Part shown: piece after piece, positions 1 to 8,224 of the stretch
Numbering within the stretch: position 1 is the first letter of the stretch
Layout: each line of letters opens with the position of its first letter
Source of the DNA: Pseudomonadota bacterium
Lineage (GTDB): Bacteria; Desulfobacterota; Syntrophobacteria; Syntrophobacterales; Syntrophobacteraceae
DNA: 40,981 nucleotides
Assembly: GCA_023416335.1 (NCBI GenBank)
Contig: JAEZHY010000019.1
Span: 1-40,981 of the forward strand
Direction of reading: 5' to 3'
Translations under genes and position numbers: made by a program
Notes under the pieces: generated by a model
Databases searched by the model: none
Seen by the model: the letters and a program-made list of their open reading frames with translations, nothing else
Told to the model about the DNA's origin: nothing

Positions 1-441
1 AACCGATTTTACGCAGAGGGCTTAACTTCGGGAGGGATCGGGTGAAATGCATTTCTTCGTGCCGCCGTTCATCAGTTGGATTTGACTTTTTCGATCGTGT
101 ATTTGAAGTCGAATTCACTGTCGAGACAAAGAGATAGATACGGTGTACGATTGCAGTCGGGATTTTTCGGGATTGCCGTCTAAGTCGGCTAAACCGCCAA
201 TCGGTTCATTTTACTGACTATTACGCACAAACGTTATAACCTTTGATGAAGCCCGGCACGCGGCAGCATTACACGAGTTCACGCATGACTTGATTTCCAG
301 GCGGCTTCCGTTATTTTCAGTCCCTGTATTCGATGCTATTTTGCTTCCGGCCGTTGAATTGCAGAAAAGCGACATCAGGAATCGGAAATTCCGAGCTTTT
401 TCCTCTATGGAACTCGGGAAATTGAACTCTGGAGGACATTT
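1..441. other. Non-coding left edge, no gene recognised
   Basis: The first ~440 bases hold only short reading frames with no recognisable protein sequence. The minus-strand frame at 211-537 runs into the OPT transporter gene and is best read as its shadow. I saw no tRNA, repeat or terminator here. The stretch is presumably the promoter region of the transporter, but no convincing -35/-10 pair or sigma-54 motif could be picked out. Confidence 0.5.
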
Positions 442-477
442 CTGGAAGATTTCACAGGGATCGACCCCAAAGGCAAG

Positions 478-2289
478 TTGCCTTCCGAAATAGAAGCCGA
501 GTGGTTCGAGAAGGTCTACCGCGGAGATATGCCTCAACTAACGGTCAGGGCCGTCCTCATGGGCTTTCTGCTCGGCGGGGTGATGAGTCTTTCAAACCTG
601 TTCATCGGCCTCAAAACAGGGTGGGGGCTGGGGATAGCCATTACGGCCTGCATTCTGTCCTACACCTTTGGGGCCTTTCTCCGGCGTATCGGCCTGCTGC
701 ATTCGAACCTCTCGATCCTCGAAAACAACTGTATGCAGTCCACTGCCAGTTCGGCCGGGTATTCCACAGGTAGTACGATGGTGAGCGCCGTCAGCGCACT
801 GCTGCTCATTCAGGGGCATCATCTGCCTTTCTGGACCCTGATGTCCTGGACTGTGCTGCTGGCCATCCTCGGCGTTTTCCTGGCAATTCCGATGAAGAGG
901 CAGATGATCAACATCGAGCAGCTTCCTTTTCCCAGCGGCATAGCAGCGGCGGAGACCCTTCGTTCGCTTTACGCGGAAGGAGAGAGTGCCGCCGGGAAGG
1001 CTAAGTCCCTCGGAGGGGCGGCAATCATTGGTGCCCTGGTCGCTTTTATGCGCGAGAACCGCATCGCCTGGTGGCCCGGTTTTTTGAAAATACCCGGGAT
1101 GCTTCAGTTTCCGGGGACGCTCTCCGGCCAGAGTCTGGCATCCTGGACGATTTCCTTCGAATTCAGCGGAATAATGGTGGCGGCTGGGGCAATTATCGGC
1201 ATGAAAGCGGCCTGGAGTATGCTGGCAGGAGGTATTCTCAATTATTTCCTGATTTCCCCTTACATTTACGAGCAGGGAATAATTCGGGAGCTTGGGTTTA
1301 AGAACATTGTGGCCTGGAGCCTCTGGGGAGGCACGGCATTGATGGTGAGTTCGGGGCTGCTGACTTTCGCCTTCCAGTGGAGGACGGTCCTTCGTGCCCT
1401 TGCCGGAACCGGGAAGATGTTCAGGCGCGCCTCCGGGTCGAAAACAGATCCGAAGCTCAAGGGGATGGACGCAATCGAAGTCCCCGGCAGCTGGTTCATT
1501 ATCGGTGTAGCGGTATCGGGCGCCGGAATAGTCGCCGTTCAGGTGCTCGATTTCTCGATATCCTGGTGGATGGGGGCCCTTTCGGTTTTCATGACGTTTT
1601 TTCTTTCCGTGGTTGCATGCCGGGCAACGGGAGAGACCGACATAACCCCGATTGGCGCAATGGGAAAAATCACACAGCTTTCTTACGGAATGCTCGCCCG
1701 TTCGGACATCCAGGCAAATCTCATGACGGCCGGTGTGACGGCAGGCGCCGCCGCTTCGAGCGCGGATCTTCTTACCGACCTTAAATCCGGATATCTCCTG
1801 GGGGCAAATCCGAGAAAACAGTTTATTGCCCAGTTCTTCGGAGTTTTTGCCGGTGCGGCTGTAATTGTTCCCGCTTTCTATCTGCTCGTGCCGACACCGG
1901 ACGTACTCGGCGGAAACGAATTCCCCGCCCCCGGCGCCCAGGTCTGGAAAGGTGTGGCCGAACTCCTCGCCAACGGCCTCACCAGCCTGCACAGTTCGGC
2001 ACGCATTGCACTCGCCGTCGGTGCGGCAGCGGGAATCCTGCTCGCAATCCTCGAACGTTTTGCGCCCGGCCGGGTACGGCGTTTCCTGCCTTCCGCCATG
2101 GGGTTTGGACTCGCCTTCGTGATTCCCTTCTGGAATACGCTATCCATGTTCATCGGAGCCTTGGCGGCATACCTCCTGCGGAATACCGCCGCCGAGGAAT
2201 ACAGAATTCCCGTCGCCTCGGGAGTCATTGCCGGCGAAAGCCTGGTCGGTGTATTCGTGGCGATCTTCTCGGCAGTCGGTGTAGGATAA
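478..2289 (+). CDS. OPT-family oligopeptide/metal-chelate transporter
   Basis: This is a polytopic inner-membrane protein of about 603 residues with roughly 14-16 hydrophobic segments from residue 20 to the end. Family-like stretches include GGVMSLSNLFIGLKTGWG near the N-terminus, PFPSGIAAAETLRSLYAEG near residue 150 and ATGETDITPIGAMGKITQL near residue 385; the last, with its conserved acidic and polar residues, is typical of prokaryotic OPT proteins. Members import oligopeptides or metal chelates, probably driven by the proton gradient; the substrate cannot be told from sequence. The gene is monocistronic by appearance. The start is uncertain. TTG at 478 has only a weak ribosome site, while GGAGG at 431-435 lies 6 bases before an in-frame CTG at 442, which would add 12 residues. 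The frame is open back to a stop at 355-357 and contains no ATG or GTG. Confidence 0.85.
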   Translation: MPSEIEAEWFEKVYRGDMPQLTVRAVLMGFLLGGVMSLSNLFIGLKTGWGLGIAITACILSYTFGAFLRRIGLLHSNLSILENNCMQSTASSAGYSTGSTMVSAVSALLLIQGHHLPFWTLMSWTVLLAILGVFLAIPMKRQMINIEQLPFPSGIAAAETLRSLYAEGESAAGKAKSLGGAAIIGALVAFMRENRIAWWPGFLKIPGMLQFPGTLSGQSLASWTISFEFSGIMVAAGAIIGMKAAWSMLAGGILNYFLISPYIYEQGIIRELGFKNIVAWSLWGGTALMVSSGLLTFAFQWRTVLRALAGTGKMFRRASGSKTDPKLKGMDAIEVPGSWFIIGVAVSGAGIVAVQVLDFSISWWMGALSVFMTFFLSVVACRATGETDITPIGAMGKITQLSYGMLARSDIQANLMTAGVTAGAAASSADLLTDLKSGYLLGANPRKQFIAQFFGVFAGAAVIVPAFYLLVPTPDVLGGNEFPAPGAQVWKGVAELLANGLTSLHSSARIALAVGAAAGILLAILERFAPGRVRRFLPSAMGFGLAFVIPFWNTLSMFIGALAAYLLRNTAAEEYRIPVASGVIAGESLVGVFVAIFSAVGVG

Positions 2290-2323
2290 CCTCTCCGCGT
2301 CAACGAATGGGTGGCCGGGATTC

Positions 2324-2818
2324 TTATCCCGTGGACGTGGGGACTTCAGGAGTTCGAGGCTGCCTGCCCATGAAGATTGCAAAGACCCAGAGCACCAGGA
2401 GGATGATCTCGATTGCACTGTCAAGGAGGTATATCGGCGGGATGATTTTCTGGTAGACGTAGAGTATTTCAATTACGGCAAGCGCTACTGCGGAGCAGAT
2501 TCCGAGAAGATAGAATTCGAAAAGCCGCTTCTTTCGGACGCCCGCAATGAACAAAACCAGACCGATCGAAGCGAGCAAAAGCCCTGTGGTCCGCACAAGC
2601 CAGAGGTCCGTCTTCGGGCCTGTGAACATGATGAAGGATTGCATGTGTGCTGTCGGCCAGATGCCGGTGCCTGCGAAATACAGTCCCTGGAGAATTGCAA
2701 CGTGCTGAAAGCGCAGTCGCTGGATGAGGCCTGAAGCCTTTGGCATGGGAAAATCGCTTTCCAGGTCGAACTTATGATGGCGTGCTGCAGGTTCCTGCGC
2801 ATGCAACACCTTTTCCAT
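2324..2818 (-). CDS. Small four-helix membrane protein, unknown function
   Basis: The 164-residue protein has a hydrophilic N-terminus of about 40 residues and four hydrophobic segments: around residues 43-60, 76-92, 98-120 and 127-150. The stretch GTGIWPTAHMQSFIMFTGPK followed by a W-L-V-R-T turn resembles a recurring motif of uncharacterised small bacterial membrane proteins (G-x-WP-x-x-H ... TGPK-x-D-x-WLVRT). I know no biochemical role for them. It lies between the transporter (convergent) and the MFS gene on the same strand, with ~100 bases to the latter. A start at the internal ATG about 24 codons further in (MPKASG) is possible, because the ribosome site before 2818 is distant. Function is not assigned. 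Confidence 0.65.
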   Translation of the reverse strand: MEKVLHAQEPAARHHKFDLESDFPMPKASGLIQRLRFQHVAILQGLYFAGTGIWPTAHMQSFIMFTGPKTDLWLVRTTGLLLASIGLVLFIAGVRKKRLFEFYLLGICSAVALAVIEILYVYQKIIPPIYLLDSAIEIILLVLWVFAIFMGRQPRTPEVPTSTG

Positions 2819-2917
2819 TTTATAAGAAGTTCCCTTCGGGATGCAATGTCGTGAGTCTCAGAGGGGCGGGGACGCCTGGTCGGAGTGTAAGCTGGAGCTT
2901 CCGTTTCGCAAAGTCCG

Positions 2918-4081
2918 CTAGACGCTCAATTCGGGTTTTGCCGGGACTTTTTCCCGGCGAAAAACGAATACCGCGCTCAGAACCACTGTCCCGGCGGCAA
3001 GAAAGAGGGTCTGGAACCCTGCCAGTTCTCCGATATAGCCAAGGAGGATGGAGCCTACGAATGCCCCGGCATCGATGCTGCCGGTATAGGCTCCGGTGAT
3101 CTTTCCCCGGACCGCCTGGGGTTCACCCCGGATGGCATGGACGTTGAGCGCAGGATAAAGCAGGCCGTGCCCGCATCCGGTTACGAAGCCGGAGACAAAA
3201 AGCACGCCGTTTCCCTTCATGAAGATGAGCGCGAGGAGCCCTCCTCCAACAAAAAACAGCGCGTAGGGTATGATTCTGTTTTCCCCCAGTCGGTCGGCGA
3301 AATTGCCTCCCAGAAAACGCGTTATTATCGCCGCAGCGGAGTAGGAGATGTAATAGAGGGAGATGAAGTCAATTCGCCGGTCGCTCGCGTAAGGCGCAAC
3401 GAACCCATTTACGGCTGCCAGCCCGAATCCGAAAAGCAGGGCGATTGCCGCAACCATGAAAATGCGCTTTTTCTGAAGCACGAGAAAGAAAGAGGAGTCC
3501 GTTGCCCTGAGCACATGGGTGTATGTCTCTTTGAGCGGTTGTTGTGCGAGAAAACCGAGAAAAGCGATCACTGAAGCTGCTATGAAGAGGAGATCGAAAT
3601 CGCTGTTTTTAATCACGAGTTCCGCAATTGCGGGACCGACAGCCGACCCGATCAGGCCGGAGACCCCGAACATCCCGATCCCCTCATTGAGACGTTCTTT
3701 GGGAATAATATCGGCAATATATGTGAATGCCGCCGTAATGCAGATGGCAAACCCGACGCCGTGCACCACGCGCACGACAATCAGGGGAAGATAGAAACCG
3801 TACATATCCCCCCTGAAAAGAAGATAGGTAAGAGGCAGCAGGGTCATTATGATCGACCCGATTGCGTAACTCTTCTTCCTGCCGATCTTGTCTATCATGT
3901 CGGATATCCATGGCCGGCAGAGTACCGATGAGAGGGAAAAGGCTCCCATCACTATGCCCACGTCCACCTGGTCTCCATGATGTGCCGTAATGAACAGGGG
4001 GAAGAGGAAGAACGTGCCGAAACTGGACAGGCACGCGAGATTGGCGACCGCCATTGCGAAAAAAGCGCGAGAATAGAGCAT
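2918..4081 (-). CDS. Major facilitator superfamily transporter
   Basis: The 387-residue protein has about 12 hydrophobic segments in two sets of six. The loop after the second segment carries the MFS motif A-like stretch DMIDKIGRKKSYAIG (residues ~60-75), the signature of the superfamily. Its length is normal for drug/sugar-type MFS carriers. The start MLYSRAFFAMAVANL places the first helix directly at the N-terminus. It is transcribed divergently from the methyltransferase gene across a 207-base spacer that contains an inverted repeat. The substrate cannot be predicted; arabinose-efflux-like drug exporters are the nearest general type I recognise. Confidence 0.82.
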   Translation of the reverse strand: MLYSRAFFAMAVANLACLSSFGTFFLFPLFITAHHGDQVDVGIVMGAFSLSSVLCRPWISDMIDKIGRKKSYAIGSIIMTLLPLTYLLFRGDMYGFYLPLIVVRVVHGVGFAICITAAFTYIADIIPKERLNEGIGMFGVSGLIGSAVGPAIAELVIKNSDFDLLFIAASVIAFLGFLAQQPLKETYTHVLRATDSSFFLVLQKKRIFMVAAIALLFGFGLAAVNGFVAPYASDRRIDFISLYYISYSAAAIITRFLGGNFADRLGENRIIPYALFFVGGGLLALIFMKGNGVLFVSGFVTGCGHGLLYPALNVHAIRGEPQAVRGKITGAYTGSIDAGAFVGSILLGYIGELAGFQTLFLAAGTVVLSAVFVFRREKVPAKPELSV

Positions 4082-4178
4082 TTTAAAAAGCCGAATCCTT
4101 CCAAAATTTTCCGGGTAATCTGGTGCCCGATTGTATATTCGCTTTGCCTTTATGAAAAGAGCTTTTGATAAAAAGGGT

Positions 4179-4208
4179 GTTCCGGCATCTCTCCAGGCAT
4201 GCCGGGAC
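4179..4208. repeat. Inverted repeat in divergent spacer
   Basis: GTTCCGGCAT (4179-4188) faces ATGCCGGGAC (4199-4208) across a 10-base loop, giving a 10-bp stem with one G-T pair. It sits between the divergent MFS and methyltransferase genes with no T-run beside it. An operator for a regulator of one or both genes is possible; a chance hairpin cannot be excluded. Confidence 0.35.
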
Positions 4209-4288
4209 CTGATTCCCTCCGAGCGTGATTAAATTAAGTCCTTCGATAGGGAAGTCTGCCGAAAAACACTCGAATAAACGAGAACGCA

Positions 4289-4954
4289 ATGAGTTGCAGT
4301 CCGCGAAAAACGGGAAACAGGCGGGATTTCTACAGTGTGATAGCTCCGTTTTATGATTGTCTTGTCGGGCCGTTTCTCAGGCGGGTGCGTAAGGACATCT
4401 GTCTGGCTGCGGTATCTGGGACGTGCGGTCGCATTCTCGATATAGCATGCGGGACCGGAGAGCAGGCGGTAATGCTGGCCGGAACCGGATTGCGCGCCGC
4501 CGGACTGGATCTGTCTCCCGCCATGCTTGCAGAAGCGCGCGAAAACAGCCCTCCCGATGTCCCCTATGTTCTTGGGACCGCTGAAAAGATGCCCTTCGGG
4601 CCGGGATCTTTCGATTGCGTCGTAATCAGCCTGGCTCTGCATGAAATGCCGCCCGGAACCCGAATCGGGGTAATTGCCGAAGCGCAGGAGATTTTGAAGC
4701 CCGGAGGGCGGATTTTATTTTTCGATTATATGCGCCCGGACGGGTTTGTTTCAGCTTTTTTCCTGGGACTCTTGGGACTTCTGGAGAAGTGCGCGGGTAA
4801 ACGGCATTTCGAAAACTTCGTCCAGTTCGTCAGGATGGGAGGTCTTGACCGGTTGGTCGGAACCATCCCGATGGACCCCGTTTCGAAGCGTTTTTATTTT
4901 TTTGGCGCTCTTGGCTTAATAGTTATGAGGCCTGGCCGGCATCGGGGAAAATAG
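4289..4954 (+). CDS. Class I SAM-dependent methyltransferase
   Basis: The 221-residue protein shows the Rossmann-fold methyltransferase pattern. Motif I is ILDIACGTGEQAVMLAG (residues ~48-65). The acidic end of strand 2 is AAGLDLSPAMLAEAR, followed by GTAEKMPFGPGSFDCVV, then LKPGGRILFFDYMRPDG. This is the UbiE/Methyltransf_11 layout. The N-terminal FYSVIAPFYDCLVGPFLR resembles the entry helix of UbiE-like and phospholipid methyltransferases, but the acceptor is unknown. Start ATG 4289 has a weak site (GAGAACGCA). The 3' end overlaps the convergent phosphatase-fold gene by 32 bases, so no intergenic terminator exists between them. Confidence 0.8.
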   Translation: MSCSPRKTGNRRDFYSVIAPFYDCLVGPFLRRVRKDICLAAVSGTCGRILDIACGTGEQAVMLAGTGLRAAGLDLSPAMLAEARENSPPDVPYVLGTAEKMPFGPGSFDCVVISLALHEMPPGTRIGVIAEAQEILKPGGRILFFDYMRPDGFVSAFFLGLLGLLEKCAGKRHFENFVQFVRMGGLDRLVGTIPMDPVSKRFYFFGALGLIVMRPGRHRGK

Positions 4955-5789
4955 AATTTTCGCCGCAAAGACAATCAATTCCCTCCGATTCGCCGTTCGA
5001 TGTGATCAACGCCTTGACCGGAAGATGATCCGAAGCCTTACGGCTCAGGTCCGTCTTGTGGGCCGATATGCCCACCAATGCTTCAAGAGGTCTGATCCAT
5101 ATTCTGTCCAGAGAGAGCACGGGCATGAAAGAAGGAAAAGTTCTGAGCGAAGGGGGTTTTCCAAAGAACCGGTTTATCCAGCACAGGGGCGTACCTACCG
5201 GGATCCACTCGTTGAAATCCCCGAGCATGATCTCCATCCGATCGCGCTCGGAACAGAATATGTCGAGCAGGCGCCTGATTTGCCTGCGCCGCTCCTTCGG
5301 GCTCAACCCGAGATGGGCTACTATAACCCGGATCGTCTCACCCTTTACGAGAAGATCGACATCGAGCGCCCCCCTGGGTTCCCGGCCGTATACGCTCAGG
5401 TCGATTCTGCGAACATCTTTGACGGGGTATGATGTGAGCAGGGCATTCCCGTAATGCCCGCTATGGCTGCGGAGTGTAGGCCCCAGGATCACCTCCAGGC
5501 CGGTTAACCTGGAGAGGCTTTCTATTTGATTCCCCTCACTATAAAACTGGGAATCGGTTTCCTGTAGTCCGACAACTCCGGCATCCAGTTCGCGAATGAC
5601 GTTTGCGACACGATCGGGAGCGAACTTGCCGTCAATTCCGATCCAGCGGTGGACATTGTAGCTGGCCACGGAGAGTGTGTCTGAGAGATCCTTCCCAGCC
5701 TGGGAGATTTTTCTGCGCACTGAATCCACTTTCGTTGCGTTTCCGGCAATACTCGATAAAAAGCCGATGACCTGTAAGAATCCAATCAC
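4923..5789 (-). CDS. Endonuclease/exonuclease/phosphatase-fold protein
   Basis: The 288-residue protein carries the ordered motifs of the EEP (DNase I/AP endonuclease-like) superfamily. SYNVH near residue 43, LQETDSQF near 75 (metal-binding Glu), HYGNALLT near 112, VAHLGLSPKERRRQ with catalytic His near 158, LGDFNEW near 189, LDRIW near 227 and SDHLPV near 252 are all present, so it is probably an active Mg-dependent phosphodiesterase. Many relatives act on lipid head groups or nucleic acid; the substrate is open. The N-terminal 16 residues are hydrophobic, perhaps a weak membrane anchor. The start at GTG 5789 is doubtful because its purine-rich site almost touches the codon. The last 32 bases overlap the methyltransferase gene on the other strand. 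Confidence 0.8.
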   Translation of the reverse strand: MIGFLQVIGFLSSIAGNATKVDSVRRKISQAGKDLSDTLSVASYNVHRWIGIDGKFAPDRVANVIRELDAGVVGLQETDSQFYSEGNQIESLSRLTGLEVILGPTLRSHSGHYGNALLTSYPVKDVRRIDLSVYGREPRGALDVDLLVKGETIRVIVAHLGLSPKERRRQIRRLLDIFCSERDRMEIMLGDFNEWIPVGTPLCWINRFFGKPPSLRTFPSFMPVLSLDRIWIRPLEALVGISAHKTDLSRKASDHLPVKALITSNGESEGIDCLCGENSIFPDAGQAS

Positions 5790-6062
5790 ACTCCCTACCG
5801 GATATTTAGTATCGAAGAATAACTCTTTTTAAATTTTGTTCAAAGGTAAATTCAGGAAGAGGGAAGGGAGGAAACAGCCGGTTCTTCCATGCGACGCGGA
5901 AAAGGTCAAATCCGGGTGGCAACTGCATATTCATAACCTGGAAAATACCTGCTCCGGTGCAGGCCGGGAGAGGATGGAGCCTCTTGCGCAACCCATATTA
6001 AGGAGACCCCCCGCGGGTGCGCATTGTATGGGATCTCCTCTTCTGAATGCTTCTTATGACAT
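5790..6062. other. Spacer downstream of fliW
   Basis: No gene is visible in these 273 bases. AGGAGA (6001-6006) and TCTCCT (6034-6039), with CCC/GGG just inside, form a hairpin shortly after the fliW stop. It may act as a terminator for csrA-fliW, although no U-run follows on that strand. The rest should hold the promoter of the phosphatase-fold gene, which I could not identify. Confidence 0.35.
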
Positions 6063-6497
6063 TTATTCCATATCAGGAGGCGGACCGCTCGGGGTGACCA
6101 GGTAGCCCTTCAGTTCTTCGGCTTCCATCGTCCACTGGTATCCGATCCTCGCCGCAACATTAAAGAGCAGGGGACTGCGCACGTGAAAGCGCATGGATCC
6201 CTTTTCCTTATTGAAAGAGACCACATTGAGGATGACCATATCCTCTTTTTGGGCAAGATTTATCATGCTCTTCTTGGACTCCGGCACCGTGTATTCCAGG
6301 CCGAGGAAGTCCGGAGGGCATACCACGAACGCGACCGAGGGTTCTTCGGCCGACTGAAGCCACTGGAACGGACCGTTTTTATATTGGAGGAGGACGTAAC
6401 TTTTCAGTTCTTCAAATCCCGGAATTCCCCACGGGAAATTAATCAGCTCGCCTTCATTCACATCGATGATCCCGAAACGGGTCGTGTTAACCTGCAT
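6063..6497 (-). CDS. fliW: Flagellar assembly factor FliW
   Basis: FliW is a small beta-rich protein that binds flagellin and, when free, binds CsrA and blocks its repression of flagellin mRNA. The 144-residue product has family stretches TRFGIIDVNEGELINFPWGI near the start, PGFEELKSYVLL, and PLLFNVAARIGYQ near the C-terminus. Length agrees with the family (~130-155). The start at 6497 is preferred because AAGGAG lies 5 bases upstream. An in-frame ATG at 6530 would overlap the csrA stop and adds 11 residues not typical of the family. It lies 29 bases downstream of csrA in a two-gene operon, the usual arrangement for this partner pair. Confidence 0.93.
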   Translation of the reverse strand: MQVNTTRFGIIDVNEGELINFPWGIPGFEELKSYVLLQYKNGPFQWLQSAEEPSVAFVVCPPDFLGLEYTVPESKKSMINLAQKEDMVILNVVSFNKEKGSMRFHVRSPLLFNVAARIGYQWTMEAEELKGYLVTPSGPPPDME

Positions 6498-6526
6498 GAG
6501 AACTCCTTGGGCTGGCTTTCCAGGAA

Positions 6527-6781
6527 TCATTCGCTTTCGAATGAGCCGTTTTGTTTGCCCGTGTACAATTCGAGCATGTTATCGAACTCTTCCTTGCCGA
6601 TTGATGCCGCGGCCCTGTTTTCCTGCTGAATCCTTCTATAGAGTTCTTCCCTGTAGATCGGGATGTTCGAAGGACTCTTTATCCCGACTCTTACCTTATT
6701 CTGATCTATTGAGGTAATCGTGACCTCGATATGATCTCCGATCAGAATGGATTCACCGGTTTTCCTCGTCAGAATTAGCAT
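6527..6781 (-). CDS. csrA: Carbon storage regulator CsrA, extended form
   Basis: CsrA is a homodimeric RNA-binding protein that recognises GGA in hairpin loops near ribosome sites. The product begins MLILTRKTGESILIGD and contains the RNA-contact segment PIYREELYRRI, so both binding faces (Leu4/Arg6 and the Arg of REE) are present. At 84 residues it is longer than the ~61-residue enterobacterial form. The additional C-terminal tail (residues ~60-84) matches the extended CsrA proteins found with FliW. The start at 6781 is chosen by family alignment; a frame extension to 6820 adds a basic stretch not seen in CsrA. It is cotranscribed with fliW. Confidence 0.95.
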   Translation of the reverse strand: MLILTRKTGESILIGDHIEVTITSIDQNKVRVGIKSPSNIPIYREELYRRIQQENRAAASIGKEEFDNMLELYTGKQNGSFESE

Positions 6782-6833
6782 GGGTCTCTGCCTCTTTCTT
6801 TTTATCGGTTCGCAAGGCAATCTGCTGAAAGGG

Positions 6834-6876
6834 TTTTCAGGGGGGGCGGACCGCGTTTGGCGCGTCCCCCTGAAAA
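6834..6876. repeat. Strong inverted repeat in csrA leader
   Basis: TTTTCAGGGGG (6834-6844) is the reverse complement of CCCCCTGAAAA (6866-6876), an 11-bp perfect stem. Inner CGCG/CGCG pairs (6852-6855 and 6861-6864) flank a TTTGG loop. T-runs precede and A-runs follow the stem on both strands, the opposite of an intrinsic terminator. With the -10 at 6880-6885, transcription toward csrA would start at about its edge, so the leader RNA would begin with this hairpin. Confidence 0.55.
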
Positions 6877-6879
6877 AAG

Positions 6880-6885
6880 ATTATA
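6880..6885 (-). promoter_or_regulatory. Putative -10 element for csrA-fliW
   Basis: On the minus strand this reads TATAAT, preceded by TAC (TACTATAAT). No good -35 hexamer lies 17 bases upstream; TGTCAT is the nearest. The distance to the csrA start is about 100 bases. It is a plausible sigma-70 promoter by sequence only. Confidence 0.4.
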
Positions 6886-7033
6886 GTATGTCTATTAAAG
6901 ATATGACAGTAAATTTCCGATCACATGTAAATGGGTTGGAAGAACTCTTTGCCGATTGAACGGCTTTTGGTTATCGGCTATTTTGGGTCGCCGGGAAATC
7001 GGCACTTTCAACATCTTGACGGCAGTGTGGGGC

Positions 7034-8212
7034 ATGCCTACCGAAACCTTCTCCGAAGCCGACTTTCGCATACTCGGGCTTGAGCCCGGGGCGGACCGGT
7101 TTGCCGTGAAACAGGCTTATCGCAATCTTGCAAAGAAATGGCATCCGGACCGATTTCACACGAGGCCTTACGAAATTCGCGCCCTCGCAGAGGACAAATT
7201 CAGAGAAATCAACGAGGCCTATGAAAGGATAGCTGCAAGCTGGCAAAAGAAGCCCGCGCAAAAGGCCGGTTCGAAGCCCGGGTTCGACCGCTCGCGCGTT
7301 GCTAAAATAAAGGTCCCGCGTGCCAGGCCTCCGAGACCCGCAGGTCCGGCCTGGAGTTCCCGGTTAGTTCGGATCGCTGCAGGCGGACTTTTCATTCTAG
7401 TCTGCATTGCGGCTCTTATGCAACTGCCTTCCTTTTACTCCGGCCCTGCAAATGAAAACGCTCAGGACCGCGGCTCCGGGGACCATGCGGATTCGGGCCG
7501 CGGAAAACAGGCCGATCAGGAATCAGACGCACCGAATCCCGCCGAGCCCGATCCTGCCCAGGCTCCCGTACCGGCACCTCCGCTCCTGCAGGCTATACCC
7601 GAATCACAGCCCGAATCGGCTCCCCAGTTTTTCACAATTGGCTCAAACGCCTCCGAGGTGCTTCTTATTCAGGGCGCACCTACCAGGGTTCATGGGCAAA
7701 CCTGGGTTTACGGCCTCTCAGAAGTCTTTTTCAAAAACGGCCAGGTCTGGAAATACAACAATTTCGACGGTTCGCTGAAAGTACGCCTCGAACCTCGCCT
7801 CGCCGAAGGCAAATCGCCTCCTTCCCATATCACGCTGGGATCAACGGAAGATGAAGTTCTCGCCGTCCAGGGAACTCCCACCCGTATCGAAGGAGAGAAA
7901 TGGTATTACGGCTTTGCCGAAGTACGGTTCAAAGACGGGCGGCTCAGAGAATACGACAACTATTTCGGAAACCTGAAAATACGCCTCCTGCCTTCGAATT
8001 CCTCCGTTACCCAGCCCAGGCGCTCTTTTACGATCGGTTCGACGCCGGATGAGGTCCTTGCCGTCCAGGGAACACCTACGAGTATTCACGGAAACAGCTG
8101 GACATTTGATTTTTCGAATGTATTTTTTCGCGATGGCAAGGTCCAGCAAGTGAGTAATACTGACGGCGTCCTGCGGTTTGTCCCTCCCATGGAGTCCGCA
8201 GGCAATTCATGA
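7034..8212 (+). CDS. Membrane-anchored J-domain protein with three BamE-like repeats
   Basis: The 392-residue protein starts with a J-domain (residues ~6-65) that keeps the HPD tripeptide (37-39 in KKWHPDRFH), so it should stimulate an Hsp70 ATPase in the cytoplasm. A hydrophobic helix lies at ~110-131, then a Pro/Ala/Glu-rich linker. Three repeats of ~50 residues follow at ~199-254, 266-320 and 332-384, each of the form GS-x-x-x-EVL-x-x-QG-x-PT, then W and V-x-F-x-[DN]G. They resemble the SmpA/OmlA (BamE-like) module. The topology predicted is J-domain inside, repeats in the periplasm. A TTG at 6956 or GTG at 7025 could extend the N-terminus; ATG 7034 fits the J-domain start. It lies 12 bases before the acyl-CoA dehydrogenase gene. 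The client is unknown. Confidence 0.8.
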   Translation: MPTETFSEADFRILGLEPGADRFAVKQAYRNLAKKWHPDRFHTRPYEIRALAEDKFREINEAYERIAASWQKKPAQKAGSKPGFDRSRVAKIKVPRARPPRPAGPAWSSRLVRIAAGGLFILVCIAALMQLPSFYSGPANENAQDRGSGDHADSGRGKQADQESDAPNPAEPDPAQAPVPAPPLLQAIPESQPESAPQFFTIGSNASEVLLIQGAPTRVHGQTWVYGLSEVFFKNGQVWKYNNFDGSLKVRLEPRLAEGKSPPSHITLGSTEDEVLAVQGTPTRIEGEKWYYGFAEVRFKDGRLREYDNYFGNLKIRLLPSNSSVTQPRRSFTIGSTPDEVLAVQGTPTSIHGNSWTFDFSNVFFRDGKVQQVSNTDGVLRFVPPMESAGNS

Positions 8213-8224
8213 TCGAGAGGACCA

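Noticed and set aside
211..537. 108-codon minus-strand frame at the left edge
   Set aside because: Runs into the transporter gene on the other strand and has no family-like sequence or ribosome site.
592..1992. 466-codon minus-strand open frame
   Set aside because: It lies wholly antisense to the OPT transporter, has a low-complexity, polar translation without domain pattern, and reflects GC-rich third positions.
6896..6923. Sigma-28-like TAAAG ... CCGAT on the plus strand before the J-domain gene
   Set aside because: The spacing is one base too long and the -10 half is weak (TCCGATCA); a chance match is likely.
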